Shown one piece after another: positions 1-8,041 of a stretch of DNA of 64,000 bases (its first letter is position 1; each line of letters starts with the position of its first letter). The position numbers were made by a program, and so were the translations under genes. A model generated the notes under the pieces. It had not been told where the DNA came from, did no database searches, and saw only the letters and a program-made list of their open reading frames with translations. Origin of the DNA: Actinomycetes bacterium. GTDB taxonomy: Bacteria > Actinomycetota > Coriobacteriia > WRKU01 > WQUG01. The DNA is taken from assembly GCA_031272275.1 (NCBI GenBank), contig JAISUC010000008.1, forward strand, positions 1 to 64,000. The letters are read 5' to 3'.

Positions 1-282
1 GGGGCACGGAGTGCCCCCCTACAGGGATCCTCGCAATTGCCGGTGATGTATCCAAACCGACGATATGATCAATAGTCAATCAGCGATGTTTCAATTGATG
101 GAATCCCCGTAGCGCGGCACTCCGTGCCGCCCCTGAGCGAAACAAGCTTTTTCGTTTCGCGAACACGTGACGTTGAGGATGCGCGCACGCGCGCATCCGA
201 ATCAATGTCGGTGGTGGGGAAGTTGTGGAATAGTGACCCGTGCAGTGATAATAGGTGCCAGGCGGGTTACAATGGACGGGGC
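1..282. other. Intergenic region with short perfect hairpins
   Basis: No gene is supported before 283. The stretch holds three compact hairpins: GGGGCAC/GTGCCCC at 1-17, GCGGCAC/GTGCCGC at 114-130, and GGATGCGCGC/GCGCGCATCC at 177-198. The second is preceded by CCCGTAGC and recurs in the opposite orientation at 24767-24791; the third recurs near 7934 and 16574. A TACAAT at 267-272 could be a -10 for the protease gene, but no convincing -35 is visible. Confidence 0.6.
107..130 (+). repeat. GTAGCGC hairpin repeat, copy 1
   Basis: CCCGTAGC followed by the hairpin GCGGCAC-TCC-GTGCCGC. The same 15-nt arm with a 3-nt loop occurs inverted at 24767-24791, and a related GTAGCGCGCCAC hairpin lies at 24835-24857. 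This is a REP-like intergenic family; no coding function is seen. Confidence 0.55.
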
Positions 283-2568
283 ATGAAGAAACTGACTTCC
301 ATACTATGCACCTTGATGCTGGCTTTTTCGGTTCTGGCGACACCGATTACGGTGTTGGCGACGGAATCGTATCGTCCGACCCGAGTGCTGCCGTATGCCG
401 AACCGGTCACTGCGACCGGTTCCGACAGCGTGGTGGTGGTATATGCCGACCAATTGCCGGACGCTGATGCGGCGACTGATGATGCGCGCGCGGCGTCTGC
501 AGATGCGGTGCGGGACGTGCTCCCCCGCCTGGAAGCCTCTGTTGTGGACGATGTCGGTGCGGCTGACGTGGTAAGCGACGCGATTGATGTCGTGCAGCCG
601 GTCGAGGGCGTGTCGGCAGATGAGTTGGCTGACGAGCTGCGGCGTGACCCGCAGGTGGCCTACGCCTTCCCGGATGTGGGGCTGCAGACGCTGGACTTGC
701 CGAACGATTACGCGATGCGCACGCGTGACGCGCTGAGTGACTATCTGTATCAGTCGTCTATTCCGAACTGGGGAAGTGGCTACAGCGGGCAAAAGTATTC
801 GCTGGCATGGCAGTACCAGGCGACCGGGATCGAGGACGTGTGGGATAGCGCCGATTTGACCCATCAGGTCGGTGTCGCGGTCATCGACACCGGGGTGAAC
901 GTGAGGCATCCCGACCTGGAGGGCAGGCTGGGAAACGGCAAGTACTACGCAAAGAGCACCAACTATGTGTCCCCGACCGGCAGCAATATCATCGACCCGG
1001 ACGGACACGGCACGATGGTTGCGTTGACGATCGCGGCGACCGCGAACAACAGCGTGGGGTCTGCCGGCGCCGCCGGTGCCGCGCCGGTGAAAATCATCCC
1101 GTATGGCGTGGACCCGCGTCCTTCGGTGGCAGGTGCCGACGATGGCCTGAGTGTGGCCTATGTGCTGGCCGCAATCGAGGATGCCGCCGATAACAGCGCG
1201 GTGCAGGTGATTAATATCAGCCTGGGGGTTTCGTATTATTCTGTGCTGTATGAGGGCTTGCCGCTGGATACCTATCAGGAACTGGTGGCGATCCTGAACA
1301 CGTATTGTTCGTATGCCGCGGCCAAAGGCAAGCTGATTGTGGCTGCCGCCGGAAACGACGGAGGGCGCTATGCCTGTTACCCCGCCAGCGGCAGCAGCGC
1401 GCTGTCGGTGGCGGCGTTGGCTTACAACTATTCGTCGTCTGCTCCCGGTTTGTTCCGCGCGACATTTTCGACCTATAACGCAGGTGTTGATATTTCCGCA
1501 CCCGGAAAAAGTATCCCTATGCAGTCTACGATGGCCGCCGATGGCAGTCGTTGGTCGTATACGGCACCCGCAATCACGGGAAACAGCGATATGATTTTGG
1601 AAGACGGGACCTCGTTTGCCTCGCCCATCGTGGCAGGAATTGCCGCCTGCCTGTTGTCGGCGCATCCCGAGTTGTCGCCGGCGCGCCTGCGCAGTATTCT
1701 GACCGGAACGACACAGGCAATCGGCGGGGCTGGTGGGGGAGTGCGTACGGACCAGTACGGCTATGGGGTCGTGCGTGCCGACCGGGCACTGACCGATTTG
1801 ATGACTTCGCAGGAAGAGCCTGCGCCCGATTACACCCTGACGGTGAAGTTCGTGGATGCCGCGACCGGTGCCGCCCTGCCGGGTGTGGCGTCACGCACGG
1901 TGCAGCTGAAAGCCTATGAGACCTATACCGGGTTTGCCGATCTGCAGCTGTCGTATCGCAGTTTCAGTTACTGGACTGACAGCGCAACCGGCGAGCAATC
2001 GACCAAGACCACCTATACCATGCCCAAGGCGAACTCGACCCTGACGGTTGCCTATGCGGATACGCATCGCAAGATGTCTGCGGTCACGGCGTCCGCATTG
2101 TCGTCGTATACCTATACCGGGTCTGCGCGCAGTCCGCGCCCCGTGCTGAAATACGGTTCAACGACCCTAGTTGCGGGACGTGACTATCGCCTGAGCTATG
2201 CGAACAACGTGGCGATCGGCAAGGCGACTGTCACGGTCACCGGCATGGGAACCTATACCGGGACCAAGACACTGACGTTTCAGATACTGCCGAAAAAGAC
2301 CGCGATTAAGAAACTGAGCCGGGGCAAGCGCAAGCTCACCGTCAAATGGGCTGCGGTGTCCGGCAAGGTGTCGAAATACCAGGTGCGCTATAAGCGCAGC
2401 GGGACGTCATGGAAGACGAAAACGGTCAGCGCCACGAAACGCAGCCTGACCATTCGCAGCCTGACGGCGAAGAAGACTTACACGGTCCAGGTCCGCAGCT
2501 ACAAGACGGTCAAAGGGGTAAAGTATTACGCCGCCTGGTCCAACGCCAAATCCATCAAAACCAAATAG
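283..2568 (+). CDS. Secreted subtilisin-like (S8) serine protease with C-terminal adhesion-type domains
   Basis: A 761-residue protein. The frame is open upstream to 124, but ATG 283 starts a clear signal peptide (MKKLTSILCTLMLAFSV..., cleavage near residue 27), so I chose it. Residues about 30-140 resemble an inhibitor/propeptide region. The catalytic domain (about 150-510) has the S8 triad: Asp202 in VIDTG, His242 in GHGT and Ser444 in GTSFASP. A region from about 516 resembles InlB-type B repeats, followed by a YTG-rich beta domain and a basic Fn3-like domain to the end. There is no LPxTG motif or C-terminal anchor, so release or non-covalent cell-surface retention is likely. A multiheme cytochrome follows 314 nt downstream, but no operon is evident. 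Family assignment is secure; the substrate is unknown. Confidence 0.9.
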   Translation: MKKLTSILCTLMLAFSVLATPITVLATESYRPTRVLPYAEPVTATGSDSVVVVYADQLPDADAATDDARAASADAVRDVLPRLEASVVDDVGAADVVSDAIDVVQPVEGVSADELADELRRDPQVAYAFPDVGLQTLDLPNDYAMRTRDALSDYLYQSSIPNWGSGYSGQKYSLAWQYQATGIEDVWDSADLTHQVGVAVIDTGVNVRHPDLEGRLGNGKYYAKSTNYVSPTGSNIIDPDGHGTMVALTIAATANNSVGSAGAAGAAPVKIIPYGVDPRPSVAGADDGLSVAYVLAAIEDAADNSAVQVINISLGVSYYSVLYEGLPLDTYQELVAILNTYCSYAAAKGKLIVAAAGNDGGRYACYPASGSSALSVAALAYNYSSSAPGLFRATFSTYNAGVDISAPGKSIPMQSTMAADGSRWSYTAPAITGNSDMILEDGTSFASPIVAGIAACLLSAHPELSPARLRSILTGTTQAIGGAGGGVRTDQYGYGVVRADRALTDLMTSQEEPAPDYTLTVKFVDAATGAALPGVASRTVQLKAYETYTGFADLQLSYRSFSYWTDSATGEQSTKTTYTMPKANSTLTVAYADTHRKMSAVTASALSSYTYTGSARSPRPVLKYGSTTLVAGRDYRLSYANNVAIGKATVTVTGMGTYTGTKTLTFQILPKKTAIKKLSRGKRKLTVKWAAVSGKVSKYQVRYKRSGTSWKTKTVSATKRSLTIRSLTAKKTYTVQVRSYKTVKGVKYYAAWSNAKSIKTK
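512..524 (+). repeat. GGGACGYRCTCCC motif, in-frame copy in the protease gene
   Basis: Exact GGGACGTGCTCCC followed by CC, read as part of the propeptide region (encodes RDVLPR). Being in a helical, conserved-looking segment, this copy may be fortuitous rather than an insertion. Confidence 0.5.
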
Positions 2569-2882
2569 CCTGCGTGCAGTTGACTTGCAGTCGACGTGCA
2601 GCCGGCTGGCAGCCGACAGGGTCGTGCGCGCAGCGAAATGCGAGGGACGTACTCCCACATATGGAGAGTGTGTGAGGGCGAATCGGTCGGGGCGGAAAAT
2701 ACTATCTTTTTGCATCAAAAGCGAGTATGATATGTAGTGAGGTTCTCTGTGAGAGGCAACAGATACCGATGGGGTATCACCGGATTTCGGCCAGTTTTCG
2801 GTCAGTTCCCGACCGGACGGCGACCGGCTATCGACCGGCTATCGACTGACTGTCGACAAGTTCGACTGACGATGGAGACGTT
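2569..2882. other. 314-nt gap between protease and cytochrome genes
   Basis: No ORF is supported. It contains one exact GGGACGTACTCCC motif, an AT-richer stretch around 2698-2735 with a possible -10 (TATGAT, 2726-2731) but a poor -35, and an 11-bp tandem duplication of CGACCGGCTAT at 2821-2842 just before the cytochrome start. The likely role is promoter and leader for the cytochrome gene. Confidence 0.5.
2644..2656 (+). repeat. GGGACGYRCTCCC motif, intergenic
   Basis: Exact GGGACGTACTCCC, 240 nt upstream of the cytochrome start and followed by ACATATGG. Confidence 0.75.
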
Positions 2883-4472
2883 GTGAGAGACAAGCGAGGC
2901 GTGCTCAGCAGGAACAGAGTAGTGACCACGGGACCGACAGGACGATGCGCCCGACGTATCGTGCTGTGTGCGGTGCTGTGCCTTGTCGTGTGTGGGCTGC
3001 TGTGTGTGACGTCAATTGCGGCTGCCGCCGACGGCGATTTTTCGAATGTGTCCCTAAAAAAACTGGATACGCCCACGACCGGTGACCAGGCCGCGCCGGC
3101 GCTGATGTATTTCGAGCCGAATGATTTCGGCGACGGTACCGCGACCAAATATCCTGCGAACGGTTCCGATTACACCACCTCCACACCTGCGAATGCCAGC
3201 CAGATCGGGCGCGGCCCGCACGGCGGGTATGACACCACGACATCCAAATGCGGCGTGTGCCACGCGGCGCACACCGCCCAGACGACGACCGATGGTGCGG
3301 GCAACAGCATCGACCGGCACCTGACACGGACCGGTTCGAGCGGTTGCGAGTACTGTCACTTGGACGGCAGCGTGCTGGGTGCGGGTTCGACCACCGGGTC
3401 CAAAGCCGGCAATGCGCCGGTGTATTCCAACCGCGACTACAGCCTGGATGACCCCGATTCCTCGACCCTGAATGCGGGTGCAGGCGGGGGACATGCCATC
3501 ACCGGCACACAGGTGAACATCCCGGCTTCCTCAGACCCCGCCAATCCCGGACAGCCGTTGAAAGCGACCCTGTCCTGTGCCAGCTGTCACGTGGTGCACG
3601 GTGCCGTGGCGGGCGCGTGGCTGCCGACCGATTTCTGGGGCAGTGACGGTCAGTACGGCAATGGCGAGACCACCGACAAGTACGGCTACAAGCTATTGCG
3701 GGCAAACCCTGCAGGTGTCGGGGATGCGGCCGCCACCAAAGGACCGAACGACGCAACCAATCCGGTGACCGATCCGCGTGCGGTGAACCAGTACACGCTG
3801 AGTGTCTGGTGTGTGACCTGCCACAACAAGGCGTCATCGACCCAAGATACGACCGTGACGGTTCAGTATTTCACGCAAAGCGGAAACGACGTGCACGACG
3901 CCACGCAACGTTTGAGCGTGGACGAAACGGTGACCGGCGCACACGATAGTACGATGAACGGAGTCTATTCCGGTCCGACCCAGTGCTACAGCTGCCACCG
4001 CGGCAACCTGTCCGCCAGCCCCGAGTCCCAGGGCTTGGCCGCCGACGTGAATCTGGATGCGTCCGTGCGCCAAAAGCTGATCGACCTGGGCTATCTGCCG
4101 GGGGCGAACGATGCCGAACGCGACGATAACCGCATTTGTTCGCGCTGCCATTACGGCACGGCGGACTATGTGCTGGACCGTATCCTGAACACGGCGAGCG
4201 ACTGGCCGCATTCGACGGATGCCGGAACCAATATGCTGGGGAACTTTGCGTATGAATCGGCGACGACGACCGCAACCGTGCAGGCGGTGCCCACCGGCGA
4301 CGTCGCGCAACCGCGCAAATACGTCTGCCAGCGCTGTCACTTGGCTGATGCGACGCACCCGTCCAGCATGACCATCAGTTATCACAAGCCGGCGCATACG
4401 TTCACGTTTGCCGGCTCGGGCGCGGAGGGGTCGTTGGAAAGCAGCTATAGCCCCGGTTATCCGACACCGTAA
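2883..4472 (+). CDS. Secreted multiheme c-type cytochrome (seven CxxCH)
   Basis: A 529-residue protein starting at GTG 2883 behind GGAGA. A long basic n-region precedes a hydrophobic segment at about residues 22-48 ending ...AAAAD, so it is a signal peptide or N-terminal anchor. Seven heme-binding CxxCH motifs begin at about residues 123, 155, 232, 310, 368, 419 and 482; several His residues close to the motifs could be distal ligands. The widely spaced hemes and low-complexity polar linkers fit the doubled-CxxCH/cytochrome c3-like superfamily rather than a catalytic nitrite reductase. The probable role is periplasmic or extracellular electron transfer. No heme lyase or quinol oxidase genes lie nearby. 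A second seven-heme protein is at 16706. The substrate or partner cannot be inferred. Confidence 0.88.
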   Translation: MRDKRGVLSRNRVVTTGPTGRCARRIVLCAVLCLVVCGLLCVTSIAAAADGDFSNVSLKKLDTPTTGDQAAPALMYFEPNDFGDGTATKYPANGSDYTTSTPANASQIGRGPHGGYDTTTSKCGVCHAAHTAQTTTDGAGNSIDRHLTRTGSSGCEYCHLDGSVLGAGSTTGSKAGNAPVYSNRDYSLDDPDSSTLNAGAGGGHAITGTQVNIPASSDPANPGQPLKATLSCASCHVVHGAVAGAWLPTDFWGSDGQYGNGETTDKYGYKLLRANPAGVGDAAATKGPNDATNPVTDPRAVNQYTLSVWCVTCHNKASSTQDTTVTVQYFTQSGNDVHDATQRLSVDETVTGAHDSTMNGVYSGPTQCYSCHRGNLSASPESQGLAADVNLDASVRQKLIDLGYLPGANDAERDDNRICSRCHYGTADYVLDRILNTASDWPHSTDAGTNMLGNFAYESATTTATVQAVPTGDVAQPRKYVCQRCHLADATHPSSMTISYHKPAHTFTFAGSGAEGSLESSYSPGYPTP

Positions 4473-4493
4473 GAGACGTACTCCCCCTATAAT
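4473..4493 (+). promoter_or_regulatory. Repeat motif (one mismatch) abutting a TATAAT
   Basis: GAGACGTACTCCC at 4473-4485 differs from the dispersed motif in one base. It runs through CC directly into TATAAT (4488-4493), a perfect -10 hexamer about 150 nt upstream of the aminotransferase gene. No good -35 lies 17 nt before it, so the motif occupies the spacer. This may be an activated promoter or chance proximity. Confidence 0.4.
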
Positions 4494-4640
4494 TGAATGC
4501 AATCGGCGCGTAGTTGCCCTACGTGTTCGAGGACGTCACGATGTGCGACGACGAAATGCGCCGCCAGATGCCCGCAGGGCTGTGCTACTATGACCTTTAC
4601 AAGCTAATTCCGCGCATCCGAACACGAAAGAAGGGAAGCC

Positions 4641-5801
4641 ATGTCGCTGAAGAAACGCTATTTGATGACGCCGGGGCCGACTCCGGTGCCCAGTGAAGTG
4701 CTGCTGAAAACGGCCGAGCCCATCATCCATCATCGCACGCCCGAGTTCGAGGCTGCCATCAAATCCGCCGAGAAAAACCTGAAGTACGTGTTCGAGACCA
4801 CAGGCGATGTGTTGCTGTTCGCATCCAGCGGAACCGGTGCCATGGAAGGCGCCATCGTGAACTGCTTTTGCGCAGGTGACACGGTTATTGTGACCCGCAA
4901 TGGCAAGTTCGGCGACCGCCAAAAACTGATTTGCCAGACCTATGGTCTGAATGTGATCGACCTGGAATATGAATGGTACGAACGCGTCAGCGTCGATGAC
5001 GTGGCGCGCGAATTAGAGGCCCATCCCGAATGTCGCGGTGTGATCGTGACTCAGTCCGAGACCTCGTCGGGGGTGTTGAACCCCGTGCGCGAAATCGCCG
5101 ACCTGCTGCGTGACCGCCCGGACACCATCATCATCGTCGACAGCATCACCGGCATCGGTGCGGTCGAATGCAAAACCGACGAATGGGGCTTGGACGTGGT
5201 TATGACCGGCAGCCAAAAGGGCCTGATGTTGCCGCCCGGTCTGTCGGCGGTCGCCGTCAGCGAAAAGGCTTGGCGCGCGGTCGAGCGTTCGACCATCCCG
5301 AAATTCTATTTCGACTGGAAAAAGCACCGCAAGGCGCTGAAGGAATCCATGACGCCGTACACGCCGGCGGTCACCCTGGTTTTGGGTCTGAACGTGGCGC
5401 TGGACCTGATGCGCGAGGAAGGCATCGAAAACGTCATCGCCCGCCATGCCCTGTTGGCTGAAGCCACGCGCAGCGGCGTCGAGGCGCTGGGCCTGAAGCT
5501 GTTTGCGCCGCCCGAGGGTCGCGGCAGCGCTGTCACGCCGGTGTGGTCACCCGAAGGCATCCCGTCCGGTCAGATCGTCAAAATCATGAAAAACGACTAT
5601 GGCGTGACCATCACCAACGGCCAGGATTTCTATAAGGACAAGATTTTCCGCATCGGCCATTTGGGCTATTTCGGCGAATTCGACATCATCACGACGCTGG
5701 CGGCGCTGGAAATGGCGCTGGTCCGTCTGGGTTACGATTTCGAGCAGGGTGCCGGCGTGCGCGCCGCCGAGCAGGTCTTCATCGAGAGGGGCAACAAATA
5801 A
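4641..5801 (+). CDS. Class V PLP-dependent aminotransferase (serine pathway)
   Basis: A 386-residue fold-type I aminotransferase of the alanine-glyoxylate/serine-pyruvate family, starting at ATG 4641 behind AAGAAGGGAAG. The hallmark N-terminus LMTPGPTPVP, the SSGTGAMEG cofactor loop, Asp in IIVDSITGIGA and the Schiff-base Lys193 in GSQKGLMLPPG are all present. It ends one base into the ATG of a phosphoglycerate dehydrogenase gene, so the two are translationally coupled. In such pairs (the Thermotoga TM1400-TM1401 pair is one I recall) the aminotransferase is thought to act on phosphohydroxypyruvate or hydroxypyruvate in place of SerC. That specific role is inference; the family is certain. 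Confidence 0.88.
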   Translation: MSLKKRYLMTPGPTPVPSEVLLKTAEPIIHHRTPEFEAAIKSAEKNLKYVFETTGDVLLFASSGTGAMEGAIVNCFCAGDTVIVTRNGKFGDRQKLICQTYGLNVIDLEYEWYERVSVDDVARELEAHPECRGVIVTQSETSSGVLNPVREIADLLRDRPDTIIIVDSITGIGAVECKTDEWGLDVVMTGSQKGLMLPPGLSAVAVSEKAWRAVERSTIPKFYFDWKKHRKALKESMTPYTPAVTLVLGLNVALDLMREEGIENVIARHALLAEATRSGVEALGLKLFAPPEGRGSAVTPVWSPEGIPSGQIVKIMKNDYGVTITNGQDFYKDKIFRIGHLGYFGEFDIITTLAALEMALVRLGYDFEQGAGVRAAEQVFIERGNK

Positions 5802-6715
5802 TGACGAAAGTACTGATTGCTGACAAAATCGCGCCGGCAGCCGTGCAGATGCTGCGCGATGCGGGGCTGGATACGGATGTGAAAACCGGCCTGTCCGAGG
5901 CCGAACTGATCGAAATCATCCCCGAATACGACGCGATTGCCGTGCGCAGCGCCGTCAGGGTCACCCGCCCCATCATCGAGGCTGGCACGAACCTGCGCGC
6001 AATCGGGCGCGCCGGGGTCGGTATCGACAACATCGACAAAGACGCCGCCGCCGAACGCGGCATCGCCGTCATCAACACGCCCACCGCAAACATCGTCAGC
6101 GCCGCCGAACAGACCATGGCGCTGATGCTGGCGTGCGCCCGCAACACCGCGGCTGCCTGTGCCTCGATGAAAGCGGGGGAGTGGAATCGCTCGGCATTCA
6201 CCGGAACCGAACTGTTTGAAAAGACCCTGGGCGTCATCGGCTTGGGCAAAATCGGCACCCTGGTCGCACAGCGTGCCCGGGCATTCGATATGTCGATTGT
6301 CGCCTATGACCCCTGGGCGCCGCCGGCTGCCGCCGAGGCGCTGGGGGCCGTGCTGTATCAGGATCTGGACGAGCTGCTGGCGGTTGCCGATATCATCACC
6401 GTGCACCTGCCGAAAACGCCCGAAACCACCGGGATGATCGGTGCCGATCAGGTCGCCAAAATGAAAGATGGCGTGATTTGCCTGAATGTCGCCCGCGGCG
6501 GCATCATGGACGAACAGGCGCTGTCCGACGGCCTGGACTCCGGCAAAATCGCAGCTGTGGGCGTGGATGTCTATGACAGTGAACCGCCGACCGACAGCCC
6601 GCTGCTGAACCAGCCCAAAGCGACGCTGACCCCGCACCTGGGTGCCAGCACGTGCGAGGCCCAGCTGCGCGCCGGCACACAATTGGCGGAATTTCTTATA
6701 GACGCGCTGAAATAA
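5801..6715 (+). CDS. serA: D-3-phosphoglycerate dehydrogenase, short form
   Basis: A 304-residue D-2-hydroxyacid dehydrogenase. It carries the nucleotide-binding GLGKIG motif, the substrate/cofactor segment NVARGGIMDE, the Arg in the catalytic-domain VARGG region, an Asp/Glu pair (VDVYDSEPP) and a terminal His in LTPHLGAST. It lacks the C-terminal ACT (serine-sensing) domain of long SerA forms, so allosteric inhibition by serine through that domain is not expected. It overlaps the upstream aminotransferase stop by one base (TAATG), making a two-gene serine unit. Other 2-hydroxyacid substrates cannot be excluded, but the partner gene favours phosphoglycerate. Confidence 0.88.
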   Translation: MTKVLIADKIAPAAVQMLRDAGLDTDVKTGLSEAELIEIIPEYDAIAVRSAVRVTRPIIEAGTNLRAIGRAGVGIDNIDKDAAAERGIAVINTPTANIVSAAEQTMALMLACARNTAAACASMKAGEWNRSAFTGTELFEKTLGVIGLGKIGTLVAQRARAFDMSIVAYDPWAPPAAAEALGAVLYQDLDELLAVADIITVHLPKTPETTGMIGADQVAKMKDGVICLNVARGGIMDEQALSDGLDSGKIAAVGVDVYDSEPPTDSPLLNQPKATLTPHLGASTCEAQLRAGTQLAEFLIDALK

Positions 6716-6749
6716 ATACGGTACACTAGCATACGCTGTTTTCGGAAGT

Positions 6750-6824
6750 GGGCGATTAGCTCAGCGGGAGAGCACTGCCTCGACACGGCAGGGGCCACTG
6801 GTTCAATCCCAGTATCGCCCACCA
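6750..6824 (+). tRNA. tRNA-Val (anticodon GAC), with C at position 33
   Basis: Complete cloverleaf of 75 nt with encoded CCA: 7-bp acceptor GGGCGAT/ATCGCCC, D stem GCTC/GAGC, anticodon stem CTGCC/GGCAG, a 5-nt variable loop and T stem ACTGG/CCAGT with loop TTCAATC. The 7-nt anticodon loop reads TCGACAC, giving anticodon GAC for valine. Position 33, almost universally U in bacteria, is C here. Flanking GGAAGT and ACTTCT could extend the acceptor helix in the precursor. It lies 34 nt after serA. Confidence 0.93.
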
Positions 6825-6883
6825 CTTCTATTCCCTCGACAGAATAAGGCGCAGAATCACTAACTGAACCGGGCACAGAAACG

Positions 6884-7564
6884 ATGGAAAACATCCTACA
6901 TATCCTGGGTTTCGGTCTGTGCCATCAGATCCATGAACGTAGCTTTGATTTCTTCGGCCTGCAATGGCCCGTCTGCGCGCGCTGCAGCGGCATCTACCTG
7001 GGGCTGGTGGCAGGATTCGCCGCGCTGTTGCTGGCCTATCGCGGCCGGCAACGCGACGGAGCCCCCACCGTCGGTTTCTGGATATTCGCGGCATTGTCGC
7101 TGCTGGCGATGGCTGCAGATGGTTTCAGCAGCTATCTGGGATGGCGCGCGACCGACAACCTGTTGCGCCTGCTGACCGGAACGGCCGTCGGGGGGACGCT
7201 CGCGGGATTGCTGTACACGATGCTGGTGGGCAACCTGGCACGCCGCTGCGACCCGGCGCGCCCCTTTGCAGCCGACCGGGGACTCGCCTGGTTCGTGGGT
7301 GCGATGCTGCTGGTCCCGGTGCTGGCCGACGCCGCAGGCCCTGTCATCGGCTACGTGATGGCAGTCGTCACCGGCCTGTGTATCATCGTGACCTTCACCC
7401 TGTTGGTGCTGGTCATCGTCAGCCTGTTCCGGCGAGTCACGGGGAGCGTGTCCCGCGCCCGCGATTTACTGGTGCCCGTCTTGGTATCACTGCCGATCGG
7501 CTTGCTGCTGATTGGGGGGTGTTATCTACTTAAAGCCTGGGCTATCGGTTACGTGCCCATATAG
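6884..7564 (+). CDS. DUF2085 family membrane protein
   Basis: A 226-residue integral membrane protein with about five to six hydrophobic segments. The N-terminal motif FGLCHQIHERSF...FPVCARCSGIYLG-type (here QWPVCARCSGIYLG) is the DUF2085 signature, with conserved Cys and His residues that could bind a metal or heme. Start ATG 6884 has only a weak ribosome site. It stands alone between tRNA-Val and the relA-type gene. The function of DUF2085 proteins is not known to me. Confidence 0.8.
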   Translation: MENILHILGFGLCHQIHERSFDFFGLQWPVCARCSGIYLGLVAGFAALLLAYRGRQRDGAPTVGFWIFAALSLLAMAADGFSSYLGWRATDNLLRLLTGTAVGGTLAGLLYTMLVGNLARRCDPARPFAADRGLAWFVGAMLLVPVLADAAGPVIGYVMAVVTGLCIIVTFTLLVLVIVSLFRRVTGSVSRARDLLVPVLVSLPIGLLLIGGCYLLKAWAIGYVPI

Positions 7565-7578
7565 CGGCACCCTTCAAA

Positions 7579-7620
7579 CGTCATTGCGAGGGCGGCGCTC
7601 TTTGCCGCCCGTGGCAATCC
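7579..7620 (+). repeat. CGTCATTGCGAGG repeat unit
   Basis: Begins CGTCATTGCGAGG and ends GGCAATCC, with an internal GGGCGGC/GCCGCCC hairpin. Near-identical to the unit at 7855. ATTGC and GCAAT form short inverted ends. Confidence 0.8.
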
Positions 7621-7783
7621 ACCGACGGCGTCAGCCGTCGGATAACAGATCCCGTGCGTCCGCGCACGGGGGCATGGACTCGACGGCGCTGTTTGTGGCA
7701 CACGGTGCCACAAACACAAACATGCGCGCCGTCTCGGACTAAATTAGCTCGCGGGACGACAACACCCGTCGCCCCACTCGCGT

Positions 7784-7823
7784 GGATTGCCACGGTCGCA
7801 CAACCCGCTCCCTCGCAATGACG
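7784..7823 (-). repeat. CGTCATTGCGAGG repeat unit, inverted
   Basis: Reverse-oriented unit (GGATTGCCACGG... to CTCGCAATGACG). A nearly identical reverse unit is at 43900-43938. Confidence 0.75.
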
Positions 7824-7854
7824 CGGGGAGATCGATAGTCGTTCAAACTTCAAA

Positions 7855-7895
7855 CGTCATTGCGAGGGCGGCGCTCTTTGCCGCCCGTGGCAATA
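7855..7895 (+). repeat. CGTCATTGCGAGG repeat unit
   Basis: Shares over 35 consecutive bases with the unit at 7579; followed by the GGGCGGGT hairpin also seen after the diverged unit at 18481. Confidence 0.78.
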
Positions 7896-7933
7896 CATGC
7901 GGGCGGGTGGCAACCCGCCCGGATAAATGACTC

Positions 7934-7955
7934 GGATGCGCGCAAACGCGCATCC
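7934..7955. repeat. GGATGCGC hairpin
   Basis: Perfect 9-bp hairpin GGATGCGCG-CAAA-CGCGCATCC. Sister hairpins lie at 177-198 and 16574-16592 with different loops, so the arms are conserved and the loop is not. Confidence 0.7.
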
Positions 7956-8041
7956 TCAAACCCATCATCAGCACATGGTGTCAGATTTATGGAGTGTCGC
8001 CCGGCGCCCCCCACGCTGCGTCAAAATGGATAGAATAAGTT

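Larger units (their letters stand above)
7565..8041. other. 477-nt repeat-packed intergenic region
   Basis: No gene is supported. The region is a mosaic of repeat modules: CGTCATTGCGAGG units at 7579-7620 (+), 7784-7823 (-) and 7855-7895 (+); perfect hairpins CCGACGGC/GCCGTCGG near 7622-7641, CCCGTGCG/CGCACGGG near 7652-7671 and GTTTGTGGCAC/GTGCCACAAAC at 7688-7712; a CGGGCGGGT/ACCCGCCCG hairpin near 7897-7921; and GGATGCGCG/CGCGCATCC at 7934-7955. Expression of the following relA gene must start in the last ~85 nt or read through these. Confidence 0.75.

Noticed and set aside
304..1665. Long open frame antisense to the protease gene
   Set aside because: High-GC codon bias leaves antisense frames open; the translation is Arg/His/Gly-rich without domains, and the plus-strand gene has a full catalytic triad.
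1737..1749. Further copy of the 13-nt motif in the protease gene
   Set aside because: GGGAGTGCGTACG differs at two positions and lies in a conserved coding region; counted as chance.
7565..8041. CRISPR-like array
   Set aside because: Repeats here are few, in both orientations, with irregular spacing and no spacer pattern; no cas genes in the window.
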